In this document: positions 11,389-23,300 of the stretch, in pieces
Layout of the letters: each line of letters begins with the position of its first letter
Numbering within the stretch: the first letter of the stretch is position 1
Source of the DNA: Apiotrichum sp. Y4204
Taxonomy: Eukaryota > Basidiomycota > Tremellomycetes > Trichosporonales > Trichosporonaceae
Direction: 5' to 3'
NCBI GenBank assembly: GCA_025531455.1
Contig: JAMYHL010000044.1
Location: 62,001-126,000 of the forward strand
Length of the DNA stretch: 64,000 bases
Translations under genes and position numbers: made by a program
The notes under the pieces: model-generated
Seen by the model: the letters and a program-made list of their open reading frames with translations, nothing else
Databases searched by the model: none
Told to the model about the DNA's origin: nothing

Positions 11389-12356
11389 TGTATTGGTGGG
11401 TGGTGGTGAGAGCGGTCGTTTGAAGGATGTTGAGGTGCTTGTGGGTGGATGGATGGTTGCTCGACGGCTGATGGCGTCACCTGGTCGTTGGGTGGGTGGG
11501 TGGACTGGTCCCCCGGCAAAACCATCTCAATCGGCCGGTCAGCCCTGCAACGTGGGAGATTATTGCAGTGACTCTGATGCATGGGTTTGTCTATCTGCAT
11601 CCTGTTACTCTGCTTATTGATGGTCACAGCGTGCACGCATACGACACAGCAAGTCACCATTGCAGCACTGCGGATGAGTTGTCACTCTCTGCCGTTGTTT
11701 CAATACGCTGTTCTGGATTTGCTGCGGCGCGCGGCGGTTCTTGCCGTGTGTTTTAGCTCCGGAACGGCCGAACGAATCCACTCAGCAGGTCGGCAGAAAT
11801 ACGCGTTCCCATGCCGAAAATTACTCACCCCCCAGCCGGGACACATTCTGATCATTATCTATGCATCCAGCGACGACTCATGCCCCTTGCCAAGGAGCAT
11901 ACTAGCATACACGCGGCCCGCTCCTGGTGGCGAGCATGGCGTGAGGGGACAGTGTGAGGGATATACAGTAGATGGGAAGCGTTCTGATTCTGTGGGGGCT
12001 GCGGCGAGAGCAATGGGTCACTCACTGCCATGCATTCCACTCCACCGCCACTCCACCTCTTTTGAATCTCCACTGCAGGCACTCTCTGTTTGTGCACACC
12101 CCTTTTTTTTCCTTTCCCTTCCACCCTTCCACTCACCACCACCAACACCACCCACACTCTTTTTTTCTTCTTTCTCTTTTTTACTCTTCTTCACTCCCAG
12201 TGTTGATCGTTGTCCGCACACATCACAGGGCTTCTTCACAGAAACAACGCGCCGCGCGCTTGACTCGGCCCCAGGCCACCGCCCCCTTCCTCCCGCCCTC
12301 CCATCACACCTACCCCCCTCTCTCTCCTTTCCCCTCGCATCCCACCGGCACACCTG
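11389..12356. other. divergent promoter region, Dap1-like / LETM1
   Basis: This spacer separates two divergent starts. The LETM1 side (about 12080-12356) is a long C/T-rich tract with runs of T and of CACC, typical of a strong fungal promoter and 5' leader. I see no gene. Confidence 0.5.
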
Positions 12357-14735
12357 ATGCTTTCTTCGCGGGCCTCCGCGTCCAGCAGCGTGTTCCGCGG
12401 CTCACGAACGGTTGCTCGTCGGGCCATCGCTGCCAGGGCGGCTGCCAAGCATCGAGCAGCTCCAGTTGCGGTCGCGCTCGCCACCCTCGGCACATCCCCG
12501 GCTTTTGCCGTCGGACTCGGCCTCCGCCACGTCCCGGCATACCGCTTCTACGCTACCCAGCAGACAACCACCAGCACCAGCACTTCGTCCGGCACCCCGC
12601 CCCCGCCCCCGTCCTCCGCTTCCGGCCTCAACTCTGTAGACTCCAAGGTTCCCGTCCCGCCCCCCGGCTCGCCTCCCCCCGCTCCCCCCGCCGCAGCCGA
12701 GGAAAAGGCCGTCGCCGCCGAGACTGAAAAGGAAAAGGCCCCCGCCGCGCCCAAGAAGCCCACGGGACCATGGTACAAGCGCGCCTGGACGGTCGTTAAG
12801 AAGGAGGCCGCCCACTACTGGGCGGGCACCAAGCTCCTTGGCCACGAGATTGCCATCTCGGCAAAGCTCCAGAAGAAGGTCCTCCAGGGCGGATCGCTCA
12901 CCCGTCGTGAGCGCCGTCAGCTCCGCCGTACCACGACCGATCTCCTGCGTCTCGTTCCCTTCCTGCCATTCGTGCTTATCCCCTTTATGGAGTTCTTGCT
13001 TCCCGTCGCGCTCAAGCTCTTCCCCAACATGCTTCCCTCCACTTTTGAGGGCCAGCTCGCAAAGGTTAGTCACATTTCGCCAGGTACATCCCCGGGTGCC
13101 TGCGTTCCAGGACGAACAATAAATCTGACATCTGCAGGATGAGAAGGAGCGCAAGCTTCTCCGTGTTCGCATTGAAATGGCAAAGTTCCTCCAGGAGACT
13201 GTTCGCGAGTCGGGTCTCAAGGCCGAGAATGTCGTCCGCTCCGATGAGTTCAAGGAGTTTTTCCGCAAGGTCCGTGCCACCGGTGTCACCCCGTCCGACG
13301 CCGATGTTATCCGTGTCGGCAAGCTCTTCACGAACGAAATCACCCTCGACAACTTGTCCCGTCCTCAGCTCGTCTCCATGTGCCGTTACATGAACATCAA
13401 CGCGTTCGGTACCGACAACTTCCTCAAGCACCAGATCCGCAGCCGTCTCGAGAAGCTGCGTGTCGACGATATGGTGAGCTACAAAATACTCCTTCACCAG
13501 CTCACACGCAGATGATCCACGCCGAGGGCGTCGACTCGCTGTCCACCAGGGAGCTCCAGCAGGCGTGCCAGTCTCGTGGTATTCGGTTCCAGGGCCTATC
13601 GCCGTCTCGTCTCCGCGAGGAGCTCGAGCAGTGGATTTACCTGCACTACGAGAACCGCATCTCTGGTGTTCTTCTGATTCTCTCCCGTGCCTTCAGCTTT
13701 GAGAACAAGGGTGACGACGTCATGTCCTCCCTGGTCACTACCCTGAGCAGTCTGCCCGAGAACCTCATCAACGAGACTGAGCTCGGTGTCTCCGACGAGG
13801 CCACGTACCAGCAGAAGCTCGAGGTTCTTCGCGAGCAGCAAGAGCTTATTGAGGACGAGGCTGAGCAGGAGCAGGAGGAGCTTGAGGCCCGCAGGGAGCA
13901 GAAGGAGAAGAAGGAGGCCGAGGAGGCTGCCCGCCGCGAGGCCGAGGAGGTTGCCGCCGCTCAGGCTGCCGCTACCGCTGCACTCTCCGCCGCCGCTGCC
14001 GCCGAGGCCATCGCGCACTCGACCTCTGCTACCGGTGCTATTCCTGGTGCTGCTCACCACAACGCCATGCCCACGCCCGGCGGCCCCATGCCTTCGCCTG
14101 CCACTCACGCTTCCCCCTCTCCCGCTACTGCTTCTGACGACAAGGCTGCCGAGCCCGCGCCTGCGGCGCCGCCCGCACCCTTGGAGGACGCCAAGATGAC
14201 CAAGGAGCAGGTCACCGAGCTCGCCGAGGCCCTCTCGATTCTTACCGCCAAGTCGTCTATCGTCAAGGAGCGCGACGAACTCCAGGCGCTGTTTGCCGAC
14301 AACTTGCTCTCCGAGGCCGAGTCCAAGGAGCGTCCCGACGAGACGGACTCGCAGACCGTTGCCCTCAGCAAGCGCGTCCGCAGCATGATCAAGAAGATCG
14401 ACGCGCAGCTCGACAGGTACAACGAGCGCGTCGGCTCGTCGCTCAACCTGATCCACACCAACTCGAAGGGCCAGATCGCCATGGCGGACCTCAAGGCCGC
14501 CCTCGGCGTGATCAAGCACGCGCCGTCCCCCGATCTTGTCGACTCGATCGTGCAGAAGCTCGACCCCGACGGAGACGGCTTTGTCGAGCTCGACCACGTG
14601 CTCGACCTCGCACAGGACGACGGCCTGGGCATCGTCCTCAACGACGAGGCCACAGACCTCATAGACAAGGGCCACGGCATGCGCCAGAACGTAAAAGACC
14701 TCAAGCCCAAGCGCGAGGACATTATTGAGGAGTAG
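12357..14735 (+). CDS. MDM38: LETM1/Mdm38 mitochondrial inner-membrane protein
   Basis: Exons 12357-13064, 13138-13473 and 13512-14735 give 755 residues. The first 70 residues are Arg/Ser/Ala-rich with almost no acids, a mitochondrial presequence ending near YRFYATQ. A Pro-rich stretch follows, then the LETM1 core: [21 protein letters not shown], a transmembrane helix in [19 protein letters not shown] (about 200-220), and the ribosome-binding-like domain with MAKFLQET and [14 protein letters not shown] long Glu/Arg/Ala coiled coil, an Ala/Pro linker and one canonical EF-hand ([13 protein letters not shown], about 697-709) make up the C-terminal third. The family supports K+/H+ exchange and inner-membrane protein export. 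The EF-hand is as in animal LETM1; yeast Mdm38 lacks a clear one, so Ca2+ sensing is possible. Confidence 0.92.
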
Positions 14736-15353
14736 ACATAGCACAATCTGCATCGTATTATAGAGCCGCCGCGAGCGGAGCGAGCGCTGCGGGCCTGCGT
14801 TGTGTGCTGACGGGCGCATTGCCCACTGACCGTTCTGATTCTACACACGAGAGCGATCGTGGAACGGCACGAAATTGGCAATACCGCGACTGATCTTGTA
14901 TGAAGAGACCGCCTCCACCATGCCAGTCGTCAATCAGCACGACGATCGCGATGCAGTTCTCGCCATCATCGATGTTCTGAGCGCCCCCCCCCTAACAGGC
15001 AATTCATGCTACCCGTGCTCTTGGAGAGCCTGGAGATAGAGTCAGAGCGCCCACTGACGGTAGTTACATGTGCAAAGCATAGGGCACCGTATTCTAGTCA
15101 ACCATGAGTCATCGAAGCGATCGGGGGCCGAATGACGCTGTCGTGATCGATAAACGTGCTCCTGAGCCACTATAAGAGGAGTTGCCGAGCGACGCCACGG
15201 CACTCAGGGTATGTACGCTCTTACTTCAGCCACTTCGGTTCGCCGAGCCGGCCGTGCCGGAGGCCAGCTATGCAGCTGTACAGCTAGGCCATGGGCCAGG
15301 CAGGCCAGGCAGTGTGCCCAACAGCGCCCACCAGAAAGCAAAATAAAAACACT
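14736..15353. other. LETM1 3' flank and tRNA downstream spacer
   Basis: No exon is supported. The right end (15345-15349) holds the A5 tract that serves as a T5 Pol III terminator on the minus strand for the tRNA gene. Confidence 0.5.
15345..15349 (-). terminator. Pol III terminator of tRNA-Gln
   Basis: A run of five T on the minus strand lies 4 nt past the tRNA 3' end, the usual Pol III stop; a second T4 run follows after one A. Confidence 0.7.
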
Positions 15354-15449
15354 AGGTCCCACTGGGAATCGAACCCAGATTACAAGAATGAACGGTCCGG
15401 ATGTCCGGATATTCAGAATCTTATGTACTAACCGTTATACGATGGAACC
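15354..15449 (-). tRNA. tRNA-Gln(CUG) with a 24-nt intron
   Basis: Read on the minus strand the gene folds as a full cloverleaf. The acceptor is GGTTCCA paired with TGGGACC (one G-T pair), with discriminator T as in other fungal tRNA-Gln. The D-arm carries the A-box-like TAACGGTTAG. The anticodon stem is TAAGA/TCTTG (one wobble pair) around loop TTCTGA-T with anticodon CTG. The T-arm is CTGGG-TTCGATT-CCCAG (B box). The intron (15389-15412) sits one base 3' of the anticodon, the canonical place, and contains a TCCGGACATCCGGA inverted repeat. The product decodes CAG glutamine codons. Confidence 0.87.
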
Positions 15450-15860
15450 AGATGATTTACGGGTCCGGTGGGTCCGGCGGCTGCGGTCACGTGACGTGCC
15501 TATATGCAGCGAGTGTGACCGTCAACTGTCTCCCAAGGCAGGGGGAGGATTGGGGTTTGTGGAAAGGGCAGTGGGAGGGGGAACGAGGGGGATCATGGTG
15601 GGAACGTTGAAGATTCCATGCGTGGTTTCTGCCACTAGCGGCAGAGAGGCGGGTCGCTTCCGATCTTTCGATTCGCAGCCTGCACGTCCGACGCTCGCCT
15701 CCTCCCTGCCCGTGCTCGATAGATGAGGTGGTAATCTTCGTCAGTAGTTAGAGTCACGTCAGATCCAGTGTACCAGGCGGTATCGTACATGAGTTGCGAG
15801 TCCATGCTGGTATTGCGTATTGTTCTACTGCTGCCCTTGCCCCTCGCTGCCTGGATCCAC
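15450..15860. other. tRNA 5' flank and RIB4 3' flank
   Basis: The stretch contains the palindrome GTCACGTGAC (15486-15495) 37 bp upstream of the tRNA 5' end, then a G-rich stretch. No exon is supported before the RIB4 stop at 15861. Confidence 0.5.
15486..15495. promoter_or_regulatory. GTCACGTGAC palindrome upstream of tRNA-Gln
   Basis: This perfect 10-bp palindrome contains the CACGTG core bound by Cbf1-like bHLH factors in fungi. An identical copy lies upstream of the alanyl-tRNA synthetase gene (54101-54110). Function is inferred from the motif only. Confidence 0.4.
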
Positions 15861-16812
<952 letters not shown>

Positions 16813-17656
16813 TGTGAAGGGAGTGGGAAAGAGTGTGAGTGTGTGTTAGAAAAAGACGAGTGTGGGATGTGAAAGCGGACGGTGATGTCGTCGATGGCTA
16901 GTGTCTCTTGTCTTGTCTTGTCTTGGTCGTGGGATGGCTGACGGGATCGAAAGTGGCAGAACAACATGTGATCGTCATTAGCCGGACAGGGCCAGGGCCC
17001 CAGATTCCACGTGTTTATGGGAGAGGCACAAATGGAATGTGTCTACGACTTAATTACATAACATGTCATCCACGGAAGCAAAAAGGAAATAATTGTTCCC
17101 CGTTTTTCCCGCCCGTGCCCAGCCCGCCCAGCTGGCCCGCCAGCAGCCAGCAGCCGCCCACCACCACAGGAAAAGTAGAGTGACTGGAGTTGAGTCATGC
17201 CATCTACGCGCACCAAAAATGACACTCCCCCGGCCAGTTGATCCGTTTTTAATACTTCCAGGCCAAGGGAAGGGCGTGTTGATCGAGTCCACTACTTGAT
17301 CTCGTTGGCTGAGCTCTAATCGGGCCCCCACCCCTGGCAGAAACAGCCAATCAGAACCCGTAAACTCGCCCGGTCCAGCCAGTCCGGGGCCAGACTATCA
17401 CCCAGCTCAGACATTGAGGCATGTCGTGATCAATGAGACACTGTGCACACTGCGCAGGTACTGCAGCTGCAGCCACAGCGGCTGTTGACTCGCCCGTGCT
17501 CTCGTGCTCATTGCAGCCCCGAGCGACTGACCCGCTTATCCCGCCTCATTGCGGTCCACTCTAGTTCCAGCTGGCAGCTCACCCAGTTGGCATCGTTCAA
17601 AAGGCACACCTCGATCTCTCTTTCTCTTTCTTCTTCCCAACTGAAAACCGCCCACC
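16813..17656. other. RIB4 / ILV5 divergent promoter
   Basis: This 844-bp spacer lies between two divergent anabolic genes. The ILV5 side ends with a C/T-rich leader and a CCACC context at the start. The CTTGTCTTGTCTTGTCTTGG run at 16906-16925 is a short tandem repeat near the RIB4 start. No exon is seen. Confidence 0.5.
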
Positions 17657-19260
17657 ATGTCCTTCGCTCGTACCTCCGCCTCCGCTCTCCGCGCCGCTAC
17701 CCGCACCGCCGCCCCGGCTGCTCGCAGCTTCTCGCTCCTCGCCCGCGCTGCCCCCAAGGCTACCGCTGCCGCCCGCACCCTTGGCGTAAGTACCCTAGCC
17801 AGTGCCCCGCGTGGCCGCACAGCGCCTGTCGCACCCTCCCCCGCACTTGCATTGTAGCGACCCCAGAGTCGCGGCTATTCTTACTCTTTACATTGCATGA
17901 CCTCTGCCACCGTTGCTCACACCCCAGGCCACCCGTGGTGTCAAGACTCTTGACTTTGCTGGCACCAAGGAGACCGTCTACGAGCGTGCCGACTGGCCCC
18001 TCGACAAGCTCCAGGAGTAAGTACTACTGGCGGATATTCCCACTTTCCCACTTTCCCACCTTTTTTTTTTTTCGGTTGTGCACAGTTTCGATAGGCCGAG
18101 AAAAACGCTGGCAGGCTATTGGTCGGTCCGCGTTTTTTTCACCGCCAATGGCTGGCTAGTCCGGCTATCCAAGCGAGCGCATGCATGGCGGCACAGGCGT
18201 CCAAGGATACTGAGCTGCATGCATAACCCCATCCCGCACCCCGCACCCAGTCCCTCCCGAGCGCCGCTGACTCCGCAGCTACTTCAAGAATGACACCCTT
18301 GCCATGATCGGCTACGGCTCGCAGGGCCACGGCCAGTCGCTCAACGCTCGTGACAACGGCCTCAAGGTCATTGTCGGTGTCCGCAAGGGCGGCGAGTCGT
18401 GGAAGCAGGCCATTGAGGACGGCTGGGTTCCCGGAGAGACTCTCTTCGACATCCCCGAGGCCATCAACAAGGGCACCATCATCATGAACCTCCTCTCGGA
18501 CGCTGCCCAGTCGTCGACCTGGTCGGAGATTGCTCCCCTCATCACCAAGGGCAAGACTCTCTACTTCGCCCACGGTTTCTCGGTTGTCTACAAGGACGAC
18601 ACCAAGGTTGTCCCCCCGGCTGACGTCGACGTCATCCTCGTCGCCCCCAAGGGTTCCGGCCGCACCGTCCGTACCCTCTTCCTCGAGGGCCGTGGTATCA
18701 ACTCGTCGATCGCCGTCTTCCAGGACGTGACCGGCAAGGCCAAGGAGAAGGCCATCGCCCTCGGCATTGCCGTCGGCTCGGGCTACCTCTACGAGACCAC
18801 CTTTGAGAAGGAGGTCTACTCTGACCTCTACGGAGAGCGTGGTGTCCTCATGGGCGGTATCCAGGGCATGTTCCTTGCCCAGTACGAGGTTCTCCGCAAG
18901 AACGGCCACACCCCCTCTGAGGCCTTCAACGAGACCGTCGAGGAGGCCACCCAGTCGCTCTTCCCCCTCATCGGCAAGTACGGCATGGACTACATGTACA
19001 ACGCCTGCTCCACCACTGCCCGTCGTGGTGCCCTCGACTGGGCCCCCAAGTTCAAGGAGGCCAACCTCCCCGTCTTCGAGGCCCTCTACCAGTCGGTCCG
19101 TGACGGCTCCGAGACCCGCCGCTCGCTCGAGTTCAACTCGCGCAAGACCTACCGCGAGGACCTCCAGAAGGAGCTCGACGAGATCGACAACCAGGAGATC
19201 TGGCGCGCCGGCAAGACCGTCCGTGCCCTCCGCCCCGACGCCGCCAAGGACGAGATCTAA
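17657..19260 (+). CDS. ILV5: ketol-acid reductoisomerase, mitochondrial
   Basis: Exons 17657-17785, 17928-18016 and 18279-19260 give 399 residues, as in yeast Ilv5 (395). The first 43 residues are an Arg/Ala/Ser mitochondrial presequence. The NADPH-binding loop is GYGSQGHGQSLNARDNG; the catalytic domain has the metal-site segment EVYSDLYGERGVLMGGIQGM and the conserved EAFNETVEEATQSL. The enzyme converts acetolactate or acetohydroxybutyrate to the dihydroxy acids of valine, isoleucine and leucine synthesis; in yeast Ilv5 also packages mitochondrial DNA. Codon use is extremely biased to C-ending codons, which fits high expression. Intron 2 is 262 nt and long for this genome. Confidence 0.96.
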
Positions 19261-19901
19261 TTTTCCTGGCGCGTGTGCCATGTGCTAATGTCGTCGTCGC
19301 AGTCGCAGTAGATCAGTAGTTCCCCTTCACATTCCACACCACACCACACAAAAGGGACAGCAGCCGTTGTCATATGAGAGACGTTTGTAAACCCCCTAGG
19401 CATGCATCGGAGAGTACTCCGCAGATCGCAGATACCACAATCAACAGCAGCAGCAGCAGAGATGAGACTCGCACGAGATTGACAGCAAGGAGGTGCTCAG
19501 AATGGGAACAGCAGGTCGGGTCTGGAACCCGAACATCCGGAAAGCAAGGGAGCGGCCTGGAACACAAACAGCCAAACATCCAGATCTCCAGATCTTCAGA
19601 GAAAGATGGGAGCGGCTAGGCAAAGCACAAGCACCAAACACCCAGCCAACGACGGCGACTCCGCCAGCCCAAACCCCGCAATCCGGCGATGCGCCCAGGC
19701 GCACCTGAGCGGCTTGAGTCTTGCGCCGTCGGCGTCCAACCACTGTCGCCGCTAAGCCGGGCACGCCAGGCGCAGTATCCGCGGGTTTGTCGGGCTTGCC
19801 GGTCGGAGAGCCCGACAGCCGGTGGAAGAAAAAAGTCAGAGATTGAGGATTTCCACAAAATTGTAGTGCTTCGATGGTGGGGGGTTCAAAACAAAAATTT
19901 T

Positions 19902-19995
19902 GTGGGATATAGTTCAGCGGATTAAGATGTCTGAAATAAGGAAAAAGAATTGTCAACTGCCGGTCCCAAGTCCGCGAGTTCGAATCCTTCATACA
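19902..19995 (+). pseudogene. tRNA-like or SINE-like Pol III element, degenerate
   Basis: A good A-box match (TAGTTCAGCGG, 19910-19920) is followed 56 bp later by a B box (GAGTTCGAATCC, 19976-19987), in the order found in tRNA genes. The acceptor and T stems do not pair well, so it is not a working tRNA. TTGTGGG at the left pairs 6 of 7 with CATACAA at the right. It resembles a tRNA relic or the head of a tRNA-derived SINE. Confidence 0.3.
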
Positions 19996-20287
19996 AGAGT
20001 TTAGGCGGAGTTTGTATATCCGCTTGTGTGTGGGTGGAGGCAAGCAATCGACAGAATCTAGAGTTTGCAGACTTGCAGAACTACTGCATGGACCAATGCC
20101 TACTTGGTCGATGGCCCTGGAGGGACGCGGCGTTGCGAATAGAGGAGATGAGGTCCATGGGTGAGCGGTCGTTACTGGGCACCTCTCGGGAGGTTGTTGA
20201 ACGCGCATTGAGGTTTCATGTCCCTGTTGTCCAAATGGCGCCGAGGGTACAGTACACAGAATGTTCGCAGGGGATCTCGGCCTGACT

Positions 20288-20309
20288 GATAAGACGATAA
20301 GACGATAAG
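20288..20309 (+). promoter_or_regulatory. three phased GATAAG sites
   Basis: GATAAG occurs at 20288, 20296 and 20304, exactly 8 bp apart. Fungal GATA factors (nitrogen control, siderophore control) bind this core, often as closely spaced copies. The nearest plausible target is the peptide transporter 3.9 kb downstream; that distance makes the link weak. Confidence 0.3.
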
Positions 20310-23300
20310 ACTCAGTACCTTGCGCGGCGCACGTCCCGATCCTGGCGTCTAGTCTGGTGTTAGCCCCGCGCCCGATCTCGATCAGGTCCTGGTTTGCGAC
20401 ACGACAAACTCTCCGCTGGCGCGCTCAAAACTCTCCGGCTGCAGCGATCATAAGAGGTACTGTATTCCCCTGGCGATGGGACCGTGGGTACGGTAGCGCG
20501 AACCTTGCCGTGACGCAACGCCGGCAATGCGAGACGCGAGGTGGTGGTGGCTGGGATATTTATAGCCTTGGAGCGCCGTAAGGTACGTTGGCGTGCGCGC
20601 GTGCTGGCGTACTTGCGTCCTAGCGCTGTGGGTGCCACAGCTTTCCCCGCCCGTCTCCAACCAAGCCGTACCTTCTTCGCTGGCTTGCGACCCGGAGACC
20701 TGGGGAGGACCCGGCGGCTTCGAGAGACAAGGTGTGAGCAATTCTCCGCCAGTACGCTTATTAGGCATATCGGTAGTGTGCGTGTGTACGAAAGTGGAGA
20801 TCTGATGTGTGGATTGGGAGTGGACGCGATCAGAATAGTACCGATCGCGACCAAGAGCAGCTAACTGCACGCGAGCATTCACATTACTTTATCGCATGGC
20901 ATCACAACGTGGTCGTCGCCTCCACCTTGCCTACCGACGTCTACCATGGATCGCTTAGCGTTCGGATCCGGGGCGGTCGCGACTACATTCCGGTCCCACA
21001 CGGGGCCACGCATCTTGGCAGCTTGATTCGGACTTGTTGGGATACGTAGATAGCAGTGCGGGGCCGTCGCCACACAGTCACACATTGACCTGTTTCGCTT
21101 GACGGCTTTGCAAGCATGCAAGGTCTGTTCGCTTGGCGCCGGGCGCGCATTCCGCGATCTCAGCGGAGCTCCGGAACGCGCTTCAAGGTATCCAAGGTAT
21201 CACGTAGCCCAAACATCCGGAACATGATACCTTGTACAGTACCCTGTGGCCCGTGTCCACGTGCCGCTCTTCTGCGCCGTGCGCCGCACCGAGAGGTTTG
21301 AGCGTTTGAGATTGCAGTGCTGCCCCGAGACCGGGTGGCGTGTGGGGGCCACCGGCCACCAGGCTCGAGTCCGCGTGAGAGGAGAGACAGAGGCAATGCA
21401 GTCCGCATGCAGAAGTACAGATGGCAGATATCCAACCTCCGCAACCGCAGATATCCAACGTCTGCAGGGTCGATATCCAATGCGAGCCAGCCGCCGACAG
21501 CACCAGCCGCCCGCGGGGCTGCGGCTCCACTCGGCGGTCTCCATCACTCAGACTGATCCCCACACGCGCCGCCCTTCCGAGACCGATCTCGTTGCCCCGC
21601 GGGGCGACGAGGCTGCGGGGCTCGCGGGGCTCGCGGGGCTCGCGGGGCGTCGGCCGCGTCCGAATGCGAGCATGCGGAGCCCACAGCTGGGCATATGTTC
21701 CGCCCGGCACTATCTCGTATCCTTCGTCGTACATCCCTACGTCATGCGTCACTCCCACTCCGTGCTTGCTGTCACTTGGCGGCCTCCAAGTGTTCCATTT
21801 CTGCGCCAGCGGGTCTTGGCACGGCGACCAGGGTGATGGTGTTGCGCTGCCAGCACCTGTGGATACGGTTTACGATTTTTTGATTTTTTTTTCCATTTTT
21901 ATTATTATTATTCTTTACGGTTTGGTACCAAAACGCGGATCAGGCCCATGGGGACCCAGGAACGCACCTCCACGCTCCGGCGATCTGCGACTGGGACTCC
22001 GTACGCCGCGGTGCGATCATGGCGGGCTCCGCGCCGGTTCCTGGCGGTTCGGCGATCGACCCAGGCGTGTGCGGGGACCAGCGGGGCCGGGGGCTAGCGG
22101 GGTCGGGGACGAGCTGGGGACCAGCGGGGTAGAGGGGAAAGGGGTGAAAAAATTGCTGCTACCGACTGTGCCGGTGGGTACGACCCGAGTGCCGAGTGCC
22201 GAGTGTGAGATACGTACGAAAGAGGGAGGCCCACATCGGCCCACATGGTGCGTGTCCGCGTGTTGCATGCCGAGACACGGGTGATTCGTGGGGTGGTGGG
22301 GTCCGGGGGTGGTGGGGTGCGGAATGGGGCAAAAGCCGGAGCCGACACTGGTGCTCCAAGAGGGGGGAAAAGTAGAGGCATGGTGACTACAGGAGTACAG
22401 GAGACCCAGTAGAGGGCGCGCGCTTGGGTGCTGTGCCCGGTGGCAAGAATTATACGATGTATGATACAGGAGAGATCCAATGGCCCCGGCGGGGCCTTTG
22501 ATACTCCCGAGCGGGGCCGTATTGGCTCGCGATGCGCGACGCGATCAAGCAATCATAAATGAGAAGCATATCGGCCCAGCCGCTCGCAGTCGCGATAGGT
22601 GGATCTGGGTCTGGGAGGGTCGGCATCTGCGTCTGAACTGGTCCGGCGGGCTAATGGGCTGCGGGTTCTCGTCGCCACAATTTTACGCGAGGCGAGACCC
22701 ACATGGTGCGCCTGGTATGATACGCACCCCCTCCCCCTGTGCGGTTGTGAGGTCGTGCGCCTGTGCTCTAGCGTTTCTGACGGATACACGGTCCGCGGTC
22801 CGGACGACGCGATCGGGATATCGGAATCCCTGCATTTGCAGCCAAGAGCGCACAAACATCATGAATGGTCCGAAATGGAAGCATCGCAGGGTGACGGGGA
22901 CAGGGGTACAGGGGGCAGCCACACTGCAACAATACCCCGTCTGGGCACTGGTCCTTTGATCCTCGCGGCCCCGCTCGGCATGTCCGTCGCCGGAGGTGGC
23001 GTGGAGGCGAGGAGTCGCGGTCTGACGCTCGGTGGCGTCTTGATTGGGTGTTCTTCTGCTGGCGCCAGAGATCGACAATCGCAGCGCGCAATCAGCTTGC
23101 AATCAGCAATCCGCGAGCCATGTGATGCCATTCCCGCACCCTGAGCGCCGCCCACCAGCCGTCCCTGTGTGCACACGCAGGCAGTCCTCTCTGGAACAAG
23201 TAAAACAATGAGAGGTGAACGGCACAATGGCAGCACTACTCACTTTAGAAAATCACGTCGCGGCAACTCTGGGGAGGGGATAAACAGCCGGTGCCTGGCA

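Noticed and set aside
12402..13352. 316-codon minus-strand frame opposite the LETM1 N-terminal part
   Set aside because: Crosses a proven LETM1 intron and has no domain; antisense shadow.
13596..14819. 407-codon minus-strand frame opposite LETM1
   Set aside because: Shadow of the LETM1 coiled coil and Ala/Pro linker; Leu/Gly-rich nonsense product.
18139..19281. 380-codon minus-strand frame opposite ILV5
   Set aside because: Shadow of the very biased ILV5 exon 3; low-complexity Leu/Val/Glu product without motifs.
21421..22284. 287-codon plus-strand frame in the gene desert
   Set aside because: Begins in a repeat, runs through a T-rich tract and simple repeats, and has no coding bias or family motif.
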